The notes beneath the pieces were generated by a model. It worked only from the letters and a program-made list of their open reading frames with translations, made no database searches and was not told the DNA's origin. Made by a program: the position numbers and the translations under genes. A stretch of 64,000 bases of DNA from Annona cherimola (Eukaryota > Streptophyta > Magnoliopsida > Magnoliales > Annonaceae): contig CM059972.1 in NCBI GenBank assembly GCA_030490835.1, positions 58,385,563 through 58,449,562 of the forward strand. Reading direction: 5' to 3'. Numbering within the stretch: position 1 is the first letter of the stretch; each line of letters opens with the position of its first letter. Positions 12,845 to 24,573 of the stretch are shown in pieces.

Positions 12845-15121
12845 TGTGGCGCCCCGAACCGAGGCGTCACATTTGTCCTTACTCCGGGATCTTGTCGATT
12901 GGTAAATGTGAATCAGGATTGTTGCCCTGATCACGCGCGGGTACTTAATTGGATCTCGTCCAATTTTTTTTTCATTTCTTTTTCTTTCATCATATAAACA
13001 TATACTCATCATCATTCATAATGGACTTATCCATAACATCATAAATCATCAACTTCTCATATTATTCATCACTTCATAATTTCATACAACCTATGTCTTT
13101 TTCATCATATCCCATTAGGGAATCTATTCATACAAAAATCTACTAACCTTTGTAGATTCCTCTTTTCCTTTAGCAACACATGTCCTTCATTTCTTGGATT
13201 TCCCTACACCTGTCTGAGGTTGGGAAAACAAAACATGAGTCGAAACTCAATAAGCAAGCATTTTTCATTTTAAATGCATTCCTCTCCATTCGATAGAAGA
13301 CACTTACCAAGTGATCAACTACCAATGGAATAGAAACCTTTTCGTAAACCATATTTTGAAACCTTTCATAAACCATTCATGTAAATCATTCGTAAATGCA
13401 TTTCTCTCCATTCGATAGAAGACACTTACCAAGTGATCTACTATCAATGGAATAGAAACCTTTTCATAAACATTGAATGTGCAAATGCTTCCTTTCCACT
13501 CCTGACGTAAACCTTCGTGTGCGGGTACGCTAGCTCAGGGAACATCTCACATAACATGGTCTAATACGCCGGCTGTCTCCGACTTGGCCTCATCAAGAGG
13601 AATCTTTCTTCCTCTTGACGCCTACATGGTTCCTACATGCATGACTTTTGATTTTCCCAGCGTTATATACCTCTTACACCAGGTAACTTGTCATTCTCAT
13701 GTAGAGAATTATTTGCACCATCCCTTAAAAACATAATTTCAAATCCATGCTTTCCTTTTCAATCAATGTATGAAAATGAAATGCATTCATTCAAACATAA
13801 CATTGCTTTGCCTCCACCTCTGGGGAGGACGCCGTTGGCCCATAGCCCATACGACTCGGCAATAGTGAAGGGGGACCCTCTGATCCGCTTTCTACCTCCA
13901 CCAAAGCCTCTTTCTTATACATCATACATGTTCACATGTCCATAAACATCACATGATATCAATATGCCGGCATGACTTTTCATAAAAACTCATAAACATT
14001 TACAATATCAAAACATTATAGGAATGGCCACCCTTAAACACATTTCATAAACACTTGAGAATAAAACATATTTTCAAAATGGTTTGCTTGCTTACCTCCT
14101 CAGTCTGTGTCCTCCACCATTTCCTTTCCTTTTCCTGAAGTAGAAAATCTCTCCTCCAACTTGCCCTTTCTCTCTCTAACTTTCTCTCCTTTTCTCTCTA
14201 AGGCCAAAAACGAATTTTGGGGGTTGAAATTGCTCAATGGAGCTGGAATGGGTGTGCCTTGGTCGTTCACCATGCTCCCCTATTTATAGTGTTGCATTTT
14301 TCACATATTTGGAATTTACCCCCTTGCTCAAGGTATATAATTCTAAATATTTTTTCCCAAATCCCATGCAATATTTTGAGCCTTGTGCAGCCACCCTAAT
14401 TAGCAGCTCCTGCCCCCTAGCTAGCCCCTATTTATTTATGATTTTTATTTATTAAAATTAATTATTTTAAAGCTAATTCATCTCAACCGTTGATTTTTGA
14501 TAAGATTGATTTTGGGCCATTGGATTTGGTCCCAAAAGTCCAAGCTCCCGCAGCCATAGCAGCTTTTCATTAATTATTTTTCCGTTTAATTAATTAAAAT
14601 TAATCCAAAGTCAAATGCTAATTAATGAAAAAGTAAAGCTACTTTTTTATCTTCAAATGACGTTTAATCTTGACCCTTAATTCATGATTTTTGATCAATC
14701 TTGGACCACTCATCATGTTCATTATCATATTTTGGTCATCCATAAAAGATTTCATCTCAATCCGATGTCCGGATTGTAAGATATGAATTTTTCTTCATGT
14801 TACTTCAAAAATCCATCAAAAATCCGAAAATATTAAATAAATCAAAAAGTTGCTATTTTGTCCTTTTGTGGGAAGCTTCTTTTTTCTTCTTTTATGATTA
14901 AGTTAATCCAAAGTGATTAACTTAACATATTCCTTAATCCCACATTTACTATTCACGTTTCACTATTCACGTGCACTATTCATCCGAATTTCATAATTAA
15001 TTATTTTAACATCTACTGCCTCATAATTTCATATTTCATGAATATATATATATTTCATTAATACATTACCTAGGGTTTACAACCCTAGGGTTTTATCCGT
15101 GTCTAAGATTGGGGTTTCACA
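12845..15121 (-). repeat. 3' LTR of the young non-autonomous element
   Basis: Starts TGTGGCGCCCCGAACC and ends GTTTCACA on the + strand. It contains two internal near-copies of an ATTCGATAGAAGACACTTACC block (about 13285 and 13408). Short open frames shared with the right LTR reflect sequence identity, not coding. Confidence 0.9.
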
Positions 15122-15123
15122 AT

Positions 15124-15133
15124 CCTCCCCCCC
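15124..15133 (-). other. Polypurine tract
   Basis: On the minus strand the sequence GGGGGGGAGG lies two bases from the 3' LTR at 15121. This is the expected place for plus-strand DNA priming in an LTR retrotransposon reading on the minus strand. Confidence 0.8.
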
Positions 15134-15679
15134 TTACAATAGGTTTCGTCCCGAAACCTATCATTTTCCATCACGCTTCTGCTGCGCAATTTTCATCTTA
15201 TCATATTATCAATTATTGATAATCAATCATCAAATAGTCATAGCATCATATCTCATAAAGAGGTTAGTATTAACCACTTTTCATTTCATATACACATGAC
15301 ATGCATGTGCAAATAAATTTGATTTTATAGCAAAGAATCATCTTTGCATCAAAATATCTTCGATTCATTAATCTTTCAAAAGTCAAAAGAGACTTTTGCT
15401 AAACTTCCTTAACACATACATATTGCATAGTGAAAATACTAAGGCTAGACTAATTAGGTTATCTTTACTTTCATCTTACTTTCTTCCTTATTTACTCATC
15501 ATAGAGGAAACTCCTCTCTTGCCTATCTTCCAAAATACATTGGGATTGAAAAGAATCCCAAACAATTCCTTTCCTTCCTTCATCTATGACATTCCAAATC
15601 ATGGGAGACAATTCATGATATACAAATATCATGATTTTCATTTCTTTTCTTCATTCACTCTTTTTATCTATCATTTCTT

Positions 15680-15930
15680 GTTATGATACCATTCTTGTCT
15701 CTTCATATAGATCTAGATATTATCTTTGCCCATCTATAAATTCATATTCTAATACCAACTTCTGTGGAATTACACCTTTTCTATCATCCATGAATTTTCT
15801 CTTTCCATGCCTATTTACCGATCCTTACTTTAGTACCACTTTCTGTGGTATCAGACTTATCCTTTCATCATTCTTTATTTTCTCCTTCTCCCGCCTATTT
15901 ACCAATCCTTGCTCTGATACCAATTTCTGT
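15680..15930 (-). repeat. Degenerate tandem copies of the primer-site leader
   Basis: The unit around the true primer site (GATACCAATTTCTGTGG at the LTR border) recurs in degenerate form. TCTGTGG occurs at 15761, 15842 and 15926 (spacing 81 and 84 bp), each preceded by a GTACCAC/ATACCAAC/GATACCAA-like sequence. CTATTTACC(G/A)ATCCTT links two of the copies. A fourth weaker copy (TGATACCATTCTTGTCT) lies near 15684. Only the copy next to the LTR has the full 12-base match to initiator tRNA-Met. Confidence 0.65.
15911..15922 (-). other. Primer binding site, initiator tRNA-Met type
   Basis: On the minus strand this reads TGGTATCAGAGC, the standard plant retrotransposon match to the 3' end of initiator tRNA-Met. 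It lies five bases inside the right LTR (15928), fixing the element orientation as minus. Confidence 0.9.
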
Positions 15931-18203
15931 GGCGCCCCGAACCGAGGCGTCACATTTGTCCTTACTCCGGGATCTTGTCGATTGGTAAGTGTGAATCAGG
16001 ATTGTTGCCCTGATCACGCGGCGGGTACTTAATTGGATCTCGTCCAAATTTTTTTTCATTTCTTTTTCTTTCATCATATAAACATATACTCATCATCATT
16101 CATAATGGACTTATCCATAACATCATAAATCATCAACTTCTTATATTATTCATCACTTCATAATTTCATACAACCTATGTCTTTTTCATCATATCCCATT
16201 AGGGAATCTATTCATACAAAAATCTACTAACCTTTGTAGATTCCTCTTTTCCTTTAGCAACACATATCCTTCATTTCTTGGATTTCCCTACACCTGTCTG
16301 AGGTTGGGAAAACAAAACATGAGTCGAAACTCAATAAGCAAGCATTTTTCATTTTAAATGCATTCATCTCCATTCGATAGAAGACACTTACCAAGTGATC
16401 AACTACCAATGGAATAGAAACCTTTTCGTAAACCATATTTTGAAACCTTTCATAAACCATTCATGTAAATCATTCGTAAATGCATTTCTCTCCATTCGAT
16501 AGAAGACACTTACCAAGTGATCTACTATCAATGGAATAGAAACCTTTTCATAAACATTGAATGTGCAAATACTTCCTTTCCACTCCTGACGTAAACCTTC
16601 TTGTGCGGGTACGCTAGCTCAGGGAACATCTCACATAACATGGTCTAATACGCCGGCTGTCTCCGACTTGGCCTCATCAAGAGGAACCTTTCTTCCTCTT
16701 GACGCCTACATGGTTCCTACATGCATGACTTTTGATTTTTCCAGCGTTATATACCTCTTACACCAGGTAACTTGTCATTCTCATGTAGAGAATTATTTGC
16801 ACCATCCCTTAAAAACATAATTTCAAATCCATGCTTTCCTTTTCAATCAATGTATGAAAATGAAATGCATTCATTCAAACATAACATTGCTTTGCCTCCA
16901 CCTCTGGGGAGGACGCCGTTGGCACATAGCTCATACGACTCGGCAATAGTGAAGGGGGACCCTCTGATCCGCTTTCTACCTCCACCAAAGCCTCTTTCTT
17001 ATACATCATACATGTTCACATGTCCATAAACATCACATGATATCAATATGCCGGCATGACTTTTCATAAAAACTCATAAACATTTACAATATCAAAACAT
17101 TATAGGAATGGCCACCCTTAAACACATTTCATAAACACTTGAGAATAAAACATATTTTCAAAATGGTTTGCTTGCTTACCTCCTCAGTCTGTGTCCTCCA
17201 CCATTTCCTTTCCTTTTCCTGAAGTAGAAAATCTCTCCTCCAACTTGCCCTTTCTCTCTCTAACTTTCTCTCCTTTTCTCTCTAAGGCCAAAAACGAATT
17301 TTGGGGGTTGGAATTGCTCAATGGAGCTGGAATGGGTGTGCCTTGGTCGTTCACCATGCTCCCCTATTTATAGTGTTGCATTTTTCACATATTTAGAATT
17401 TACCCCCTTGCTCAAGGTATATAATTCTAAATATTTTTTCCCAAATCCCATGCAATATTTTGAGCCTTGTGCAGCCACCCTAATCAGCAGCTCCTGCCCC
17501 CTAGCTAGCCCCTATTTATTTATGATTTTTATTTATTAAAATTAATTATTTTAAAGCTAATTCATCTCAACCGTTGATTTTTGATAAGATTGATTTTGGG
17601 CCATTGGATTTGGTCCCAAAAGTCCAAGCTCCCGCAGCCATAGCAGCTTTTCATTAATTATTTTTCCGTTTAATTAATTAAAATTAATCCAAAGTCAAAT
17701 GCTAATTAATGAAAAAGTAAAGCTACTTTTTGATCTTCAAATGACGTTTAATCTTGACCCTTAATTCATGATTTTTGATCAATCTTGGACCACTCATCAT
17801 GTTCATCATCATATTTTGGCCATCCATAAAAGATTTCATCTCAATCCGATGTCCGGATTGTAAGATATGAATTTTTCTTCATGTTACTTCAAAAATCCAT
17901 CAAAAATCCGAAAATATTAAATAAATCAAAAAGTTGCTATTTTGTCCTTTTGTGGGAAGCTTCTTTTTTCTTCTTTTATGATTAAGTTAATCCAAAGTGA
18001 TTAACTTAACATATTCCTTAATCCCACATTTACTATTCACGTTTCACTATTCACGTGCACTATTCATCCGAATTTCATAATTAATTATTTTAACATCTAC
18101 TGCCTCATAATTTCATATTTCATGAATATATATATTTCATTAATACATTACCTAGGGTTTACAACCCTAGGGTTTTATCCGTGTCTAAGATTGGGGTTTC
18201 ACA
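15928..18203 (-). repeat. 5' LTR of the young non-autonomous element
   Basis: 2276 bp, co-linear with 12845-15121 apart from single-base changes, a shorter TA run near 18128 and an extra base near 16020. Ends TTTCACA, followed directly by the right AAGGT duplication. Confidence 0.9.
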
Positions 18204-18208
18204 AAGGT

Positions 18209-18463
18209 GCTCATATAACTGAGATACTGATACTTGACCCTAATGTGTTACCTTATAAATACTTGATGTAATTTTGAAATCTTATACATGAAATATGTTC
18301 AATCTATCAAATGAGGTCGACAGTTCAAAGCCCCTACTATACTCATCAGTAGATTCTGATATATTTTTACTAATTGAAGGTTCGTCTATCCGACACCTTT
18401 AATTATTCATGAGATTTTCTTAATTTGAATGGAGTAGATTTTAATTTTGAAAATGGTGGGGAA
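18209..18463 (+). other. Old Copia 3' internal part and polypurine tract
   Basis: Continuation of the old Copia 3' region after the insertion. A purine-rich stretch at 18449-18463 (GAAAATGGTGGGGAA) lies right before the 3' LTR and is a likely polypurine tract. No gene is seen. Confidence 0.5.
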
Positions 18464-19221
18464 TATTGGGAAATCTTCAAAAATAAAATTATAACAAGAA
18501 TTAATCATATACAATGTCACTAAATATAATGAAATACATAGTAAATGCATACATTACTTGGGCTCGGTCTTTGTGATTTTTTTGGGTGAACACATGGAAT
18601 TTTTCTAGCAAGAGCACATAGAATTCGCTTGGCATGTATTCATGCACTGGCATGTGACTCGGTTATTTTGGCATTGCATGGTACCTCGATTGCAACGTAT
18701 GGTGATGTAAAGTGCTTAAGTCGTATTGAACGTTATGCCTGCCAACGAATACTTGAGGACTCGGTTATTTTGGCATTGCATGGTACCTCGATTGCAACGT
18801 ATGGTGATGTAAATTGCTTAAGTCGTATTGAACGTTATGCCTGCCAACGAATACTTGAGATCGACCTATATATTTTGTATCATGTTGCTGCAAAAAGGGT
18901 GCAAGCAAACTGTGAGAATTCCTTTTTTTCATTGCATGTTAAAAACAAAGAGCTATTAGTCGTGATCGGTTTCAAGATTCAATTTCATCAAACTATTTTT
19001 TATTTCAAATGTTTTAATTCTAGAAGGGAGGTTATTTTCTGTTCTAGATGGGTTTACTCTCCTTGTAGGGGGGAAAATTGCTATAACCTTAAAACAACAA
19101 TAAGAGTGCAAATATTATCTCAAGTGACTCTGTGACATGTCTGGATGAGTAACATTTTTTCTGATTTGCAAATTTTTCACGTTCCTTAATTTTTCTTTTA
19201 TTCTTGCTACTTGCCCCAACA
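18464..19221 (+). repeat. 3' LTR of the old Copia element
   Basis: Begins TATTGGGAAAT (probably a mutated TGTTGGGAAAT) after a purine-rich tract and ends TTGCCCCAACA. It matches the 5' LTR pieces at 7050-7132 and 8485-8913. It includes a 102-bp tandem duplication (18656-18859) not seen in the 5' copy. The 168-codon frame at 18629-19135 is a by-product of this repeat. Confidence 0.75.
18656..18859 (+). repeat. 102-bp tandem duplication in the LTR
   Basis: Two adjacent copies (18656-18757 and 18758-18859), each starting GACTCGGTTATTTTGGC, differ at very few places (for example AAAGTGC versus AAATTGC). Because 102 is a multiple of three, the duplication keeps a frame open and produces a repeated 34-residue peptide, which should not be taken as a protein. 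Confidence 0.9.
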
Positions 19222-20340
19222 TTATAGAACCTCATCTGATCATATCATCCAACAAATAATTAAAGAGATTTAGAAACTTATTAAGAAATTGAATGACTTA
19301 AATAACCATGAGGCCATCCCACTAGACTATTGTATAGGATTTCATGACAAATGGTGGCTTCTTCACCACGAAGAGTCAAGGAGAGATTTTTCTACCAATA
19401 CTTTGGAGGGATTTAATTGTGCTTCTTGCAATCTGTCATGTGATTCTCTAATGGGGCAAATGAAGGATATTGATATAAGATCATGGCCCAGAATTTCTTC
19501 GGAAAAGAAAATGTTATCCTAGCAGTCATGTAACATCATTTTTTGTATGTGAGATTATTTATTCTTTCGTTTCTATTTGAAATCGAAGAATGATCTAACG
19601 CAGCAATAGTGCACTGCAACAAATTTCATTAAATGCAGATTTAGCTGTATATAATACATATTTAGCCGTATTATACTTATTTTGGGTATAATTAATTATT
19701 TAGCTACAAATACATTTTAATTTAAAGTGGTTGCACTTAGTTAAATAATTATTTTCTACATTAAATGCGATAAAAAATAACATTTAATGTACTTATTAAG
19801 ATTTATTTAAAAATAGCAATAAAACTTTTTTGTTGCAATTAATATTAGCATTAGCCCAAACATCCAATGCTGCATCAACACTACAACAGATACTAGTGAT
19901 CATAACAAAAAAAATTTTGTTGCCGATACCAAAAATTCATTGCTATTGCTATTGATGATTAAATTTTTTGTTACTAAATGAGCATTGCATTTATGCAACA
20001 ACAACAAATTTCGACAAAAAAATTCGTTGCCATTGCTACTCCGTTTGATCAATGGCTTAGCGCTTATTTTGGGTAATTACAACGAAATTATTGTTGCATT
20101 TGCTGAAATTTTTTGAAATTACAAAAAAGTACACATGTTAAGCTGAAAATCATAATAAATGCAAAAAAAAAATTATATTAACATGCATAATAATATCTGT
20201 TTACAGATGAATTTCTTTTACACCTTAAGAATAATATGAATGAATTTAATAAATATAATGAAATAAATACTTCACAAATACTAACATGATTTTACAGAGA
20301 AAATTTTGTTAGATTATAGTAAATTACAATAAAGAAATTT
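19222..20340. other. Non-coding AT-rich DNA, no gene recognised
   Basis: A 77-codon + frame (19289-19522) with several Cys and Trp has no family I recognise. From 19600 to 20130 there are repeated CAACAAATTT and CGTTGCCATTGCT-like motifs and a CACTACAACA at 19879-19888, which could be part of a DNA transposon end. No partner end was found. Confidence 0.45.
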
Positions 20341-20790
20341 AAATAACCAAGACGAACCCCTAAGCAGATTTTGAATGTGACTTGAAGCCCTTCTATCTAG
20401 ATGAAAGCTCTATACCTTCTGCAATAAAAAAATGCAAAATGAGATCACAGCAAAAATGAAAAAATGATATTCGTAGCAAACAAAGATACATGGAAAAAGA
20501 CAACTCACTCTCAGAGAATACAAGACATATATCAAGTAAATGTAACTTGAACAGAATAATATCTAGATCAGAAACAGAGCTAATGGCAAACTTTTTAGTT
20601 GCCACTAAGAATACTCATGCCACCGAGAATGCAAAAAAAAAAAAAAAAAAATTCATATGAACAACAAAATTCCGTTAATTGGATGAAGACTATAAAATAG
20701 GCATTAAAGTCTGCCAATTATCTTGTCAGAAAGACAACCTCTAAATGAAATTTCAGAAATTAACAATATATGGCAAGAATATCAAGATAC

Positions 20791-20871
20791 TAGCAGCTTA
20801 CTCAAAGCATTTAGATCAGCAAGACCATTCGGTTTACCAACAACATACAGAAGCCTTACCAACTCATCTAT
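20791..20871 (-). other. Candidate exon of an unidentified minus-strand gene
   Basis: On the minus strand a segment after TTTGTAG and before GTATCT encodes 27 codons without a stop, beginning IDELVRLLYVVGKP and ending LADLNALSKLL. The frame is compositionally protein-like and clearly less AT-rich than the flanks. I do not recognise the family. It could be a real exon or part of a decayed gene copy. Confidence 0.4.
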
Positions 20872-21143
20872 CTACAAATTGGTGCATGATAACAAATAGA
20901 CAAATAGACAAATAGTGCTTCAATTGGTGCAAGGCTTCAGAATCAAGGCATACATTTATTTATCTCATTTTTGGTGATATGACTGTTAAAGAAAAAGGAA
21001 AGGAAGCCTATGCAAAATGAAGAAGATGAGAATCAATATAAAATTACCTGTTACACAGAGAAAACCCCCAAGAGATAACCATGGTTGTATTGAATTCCTC
21101 TTGAAAAAATAAAAGAAGTGCAGAAGATTAGCCCTCAAAACAC

Positions 21144-21210
21144 CTGCATCATATTTGATGCTGTTGTAAATTCCAATGCCCCCAAGCAACAAGGCCATAC
21201 AAAATGTCCA
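21144..21210 (-). other. Candidate exon with a membrane segment, unidentified gene
   Basis: Between an acceptor-like CTCGCAG and a donor-like GCAG/GTGTTT the minus strand reads WTFCMALLLGGIGIYNSIKY plus three residues. The hydrophobic stretch looks like part of a membrane helix. It lies about 270 bp upstream (in the gene direction) of the candidate exon at 20791-20871. Family not recognised. Confidence 0.4.
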
Positions 21211-22264
21211 CTGCGAGCCCTATCTTAATCTTTATAAGCTAAACAAAATTACAAAAAATGCAGCCAAAATCATCACCACTTGATCTATAGAAATTAAAGA
21301 AGAAGATGTGATAAATATCAAACGCAAACAGTTAAGAACTGTATGTAATTGACAAAGAATGTGTAGCTTAAATATAAAGGTTTGGAGAGAATATGTCCTA
21401 AGCTAAAATAATTTTAAAAAGCTATTCTAAAATAAATATATAAATGATGTCAAAGAGATTAAAGTAATGTAATTTTGCATGTATCCTAAAAAGGTCACTA
21501 TATCAAAAGACAAAAAGTGATATATTTTTCATTTTTATTGCATTATTTGAGATGAGCTACGCAATGCATGTTGAATTTCTCTTCAAGTTCACAAACAAGC
21601 TAAAATCTACTTACATGAATTATCCCAAGACAAGCAGAGCCATTACAACCAAAAAACCTACTCGTGAATCATATCCGATTACAAAACATGAATATAATAG
21701 ACCAAATGTTTATTATACTAAGAATAGATTACCACATAAACTAATGAAATATTATAAAGAAATTGAAAAACATTTCATTCAGAAAAATAGAAGGGTGTGC
21801 ACTAACCATAACATTGAAGAAAAAGAAAAGTCATATTCATATGTATTGGAACATTTTCTCTTCACTTCAAGTCTACTAGCATCTGCTCATAATGCAAGTA
21901 TAATCTGACAAGTCAAATGACTAGATTTTCTTCCTCAATTATGAGTCAATCAAACAAATGAAAAAACTAGGTATAAAATGAATTATAGAGATAACTTTAG
22001 AAAGGTTAAAAGAGAAGGTACATGAGATGAATTAAAGAGTGAGGTTGAATGTTGATATTAACCTAGTTAACAGTGTAGGTTGTAAGATAATATTGAACCT
22101 CGTGCAAGAATAGTGTTGCTATTATGACCACACAATTGATTGAGTATGCAGACAAAAGCAAGAAAAAATGCATGAATTAACTTAATTCAACTACCAACAT
22201 CATCAGATATCAAGTTAGATTTCTTGCATTCAAATAGTTCAACAAGAGTAACATTAATAAGAGG

Positions 22265-22660
22265 CTAATTTTGTTAGGCTGGCCTAACATAAGTTTCTAT
22301 CAGTCTAGCCTAATATAGCTATTTAAAAAAATTTAGTTTTTTCCATAAATTATTTTCCTATAGTATTTAATTCATATATCAATTTTACAATTTTTGATAT
22401 GTGTATATATTTTTTATTTTCAAAAATATCATTTTAGGGTATTTTAGTAATTTTCACCATCCCAATAATGCTGATTTTTGAAAATAAAAAATGTATATAA
22501 ACATATATCCAAAAATTATGAAATTTGGTACATGAATTAAATACACATGAGAAACAATTTCATAAAAAACTTCTTTAAAAAATTTAAGAATAGGTGTGTT
22601 AGGCCGACCTAGCGTAAGCTTATGTTGTGTCGGTCTAATAAGAACATAACCCCATTAAAA
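22265..22660. mobile_element. Foldback MITE
   Basis: The left half (TTAGGCTGGCCTAACATAAG... then AATTCATATATCAATTTTAC) is an imperfect inverted copy of the right half (GTACATGAATTAAATACAC... then TTAGGCCGACCTAGCGTAAGC). The whole unit folds on itself around 22450. There is no coding sequence. Nearby TAATAAGAG and TAATAAGAA might be a target duplication, but the exact ends are unclear. Confidence 0.6.
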
Positions 22661-24483
22661 AATGGATTAAGAGGAATTGCAGTTCTTGTTAATGTACATC
22701 AATGCATGTTCAAGCTATAATGCACGAAAAGTGCGAGATGACGAGTCGAACAATGAAGGGTACATTTTTTCTTTATTTGTGCATTGCTATTTGTTTAGTT
22801 CCTTAAACAACCAACTCTCGACATAAATGAAACCAGATCGAGCATGACAAAATTTGCACCTATATATGTATGAGACAACTATGAATTAATTAACAAGAAA
22901 ATTTTTGGTATCAAACTAGTGGCATGTTGTCATAAAGTTGAAACTCTTCCAAGGAAAGGTAGTAGCTAGCAGTTGGTATCAAGAATTTCACAACTAGTTT
23001 CAACTCGCATGAAAGGGGAATCTTGGAATCATATTGAATTAGTTAGCTATAGTTTAAACATTTGAGAAAAAGTATAGAACAACAGAAACAAAGATGGAAA
23101 TCAGGAAAAGACTAATTATTTTTCATGTTTTCTACATTGCAAGTATTGATGTAGACAAGGTAAGAAAAAAGAGGTCTGTTTATATTTTAGAAATATCCTA
23201 TTTTCATGAAAAAAAAAGTCAAACATGGTTATTGCATCTTTATGTATTTAGCATGTTTAGAGCAATGATCATAGAATCATATAGATTCATATTCTAAAAG
23301 TGCAGCATTACACATTCATTTCACTATATTTGATTAGTAAAGTAGTCTTCCAAAGTCATGGAAACCAAAATGAAATTTCTCTTACTAGAACCTGTGAAAA
23401 GCACTTCCTAAGAAAACAGACGTTAGGAAAAAATGAGCCTAGTGCAGTTGATATTAAGAAAATGTCAATGAAGTAAACAAAATTCAACTTGAAAGGCTAC
23501 TAAAAACATTAATAAGGGGTTAAGGGTATGACATGAAGCAAAAGAGGTGTAAAATCATAGAAATTCTAAGAGCAATAATTAGTCAGTTAGAATCAAAACT
23601 CGAACTTTACTCTGAAATGGACAGTGGTGACTAAAAAACACATCTATATGTACTTTTTCTTAAGTCTTCTCCCGTACCTTTATGATGATAACTTCATTAC
23701 TAGTAACTATTGTTATTCAAGCCTGTGCCTTGCTTTTGAATGACCAAACCATCTAAGCCTACTTTCTCTTATTTTATCATCTATTGATTTTATGAATCTG
23801 CTTTAGGCTTTCTCGAATTGCTTCCTTTTGAATTCTATCTTTCTTGTTTTACTACTAATCCATCTCTATATTTTAATTTCTACTACATTCATTTTATTTA
23901 TATATTATTCTTGAATAGACCAACATTCAGCTACAAAAGGAAATATGGCTTCCCCCAAGTATGCCCAAACGAGTTGAATTTGCAGATCAAGGTTTATTTT
24001 CAAAATCATAAGTGGTGACATAGCTTGAGTTCTTATCATCATAAACAAAGGAACAATGAATTTTCTATAAAGCTAAATGTAATCGGATGGAAATCAGTCC
24101 GTTAACCTTGAATGTGTTCAGAAGGACATGAAGTCAGCAAGTACAAAACACATTAGCTCTTTGGTAATATTTACTTTTTATCTAAATAGGCATTTAACAT
24201 AGTCAAAATGAAAATAAAATATTGAGGATTCTTGTCTGACTTTCATGACTACAATTTTGAAACATGTACTTTACAAACAGTGACCATTTGCAATAATAAT
24301 ACTGTCAATATGTCAAATTTTCACAAGTATTTTGCCTCTAATATATCTGTTGTAAATAAATGACTTAGCTAGAATTGGCAATTGTACAGTACAATAAACC
24401 ATTAGTAGTACAACAATAATAACAAAACTGACCTATAGCAATGACTCCAGCTTGTTTTGAGCTCTAAAAACTTTAATAAAATC

Positions 24484-24573
24484 ATGTCAAACAAATGTAA
24501 TTTTCTTATGTAATGTTGATGTGCGCAAGTGAACTATCCCTTGAAACTCCTCATCAGCCAACTTTTGCACAGC
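24484..24573 (-). other. Candidate exon, unidentified gene
   Basis: After an acceptor-like CATTGCAG the minus strand encodes AVQKLADEEFQGIVHLRTST and a few more residues without a stop. No clear donor was found. The composition is protein-like, but I cannot name it. It may belong with the pieces at 20.8 and 21.2 kb. Confidence 0.35.

Larger units (their letters stand above)
15122..15927 (-). other. Interior of the non-autonomous element
   Basis: No gag, pol or other recognisable protein on either strand; the 133-codon + frame at 15631-16032 crosses into the LTR and is low-complexity. The minus-strand 5' end (right side) carries the primer site and a set of degenerate copies of that leader. 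The left side starts with the polypurine tract. Confidence 0.8.
12845..18203 (-). mobile_element. Young non-autonomous LTR retrotransposon with long LTRs and an 806-bp interior
   Basis: Two nearly identical LTRs (12845-15121, 2277 bp; 15928-18203, 2276 bp) flank only 806 bp of interior. The whole unit sits between perfect AAGGT duplications (12840-12844 and 18204-18208). LTRs start TGTGGCGCC and end GGTTTCACA on the + strand. A primer site for initiator tRNA-Met lies next to the right LTR and a polypurine tract next to the left LTR, so the element reads on the minus strand. I count about 17 differences between LTRs by eye (under 1%), making it the youngest insertion here. The interior has no recognisable gag or pol, so it must be mobilised in trans. 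Its proportions fit neither TRIM (total too long) nor LARD (interior too short). Confidence 0.92.
7050..19221 (+). mobile_element. Old degenerate Ty1/Copia retrotransposon with two later insertions
   Basis: Reading left to right on the + strand: a 5' LTR remnant (about 7050-7132 and 8480-8913), Gag, protease, N-terminal integrase, reverse transcriptase and RNase H remnants (8948-12520), an untranslated 3' part and a 3' LTR (18464-19221). Both LTR copies share the CTTAAG(C/T)CGTATTGAAC and GAGCTATTAGT blocks and end CCAACA. Many stops and indels interrupt the coding region and the integrase core seems deleted. Later insertions are a solo LTR at 7133-8479 and a non-autonomous element at 12845-18203. 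Confidence 0.8.

Noticed and set aside
15631..16032. 133-codon + frame
   Set aside because: Low-complexity frame spanning the interior and LTR of the non-autonomous element; opposite in strand to the element and without family resemblance.
18629..19135. 168-codon + frame with a repeated 34-residue peptide
   Set aside because: It lies inside the 3' LTR of the old Copia and owes its length to the 102-bp duplication; no protein family fits.
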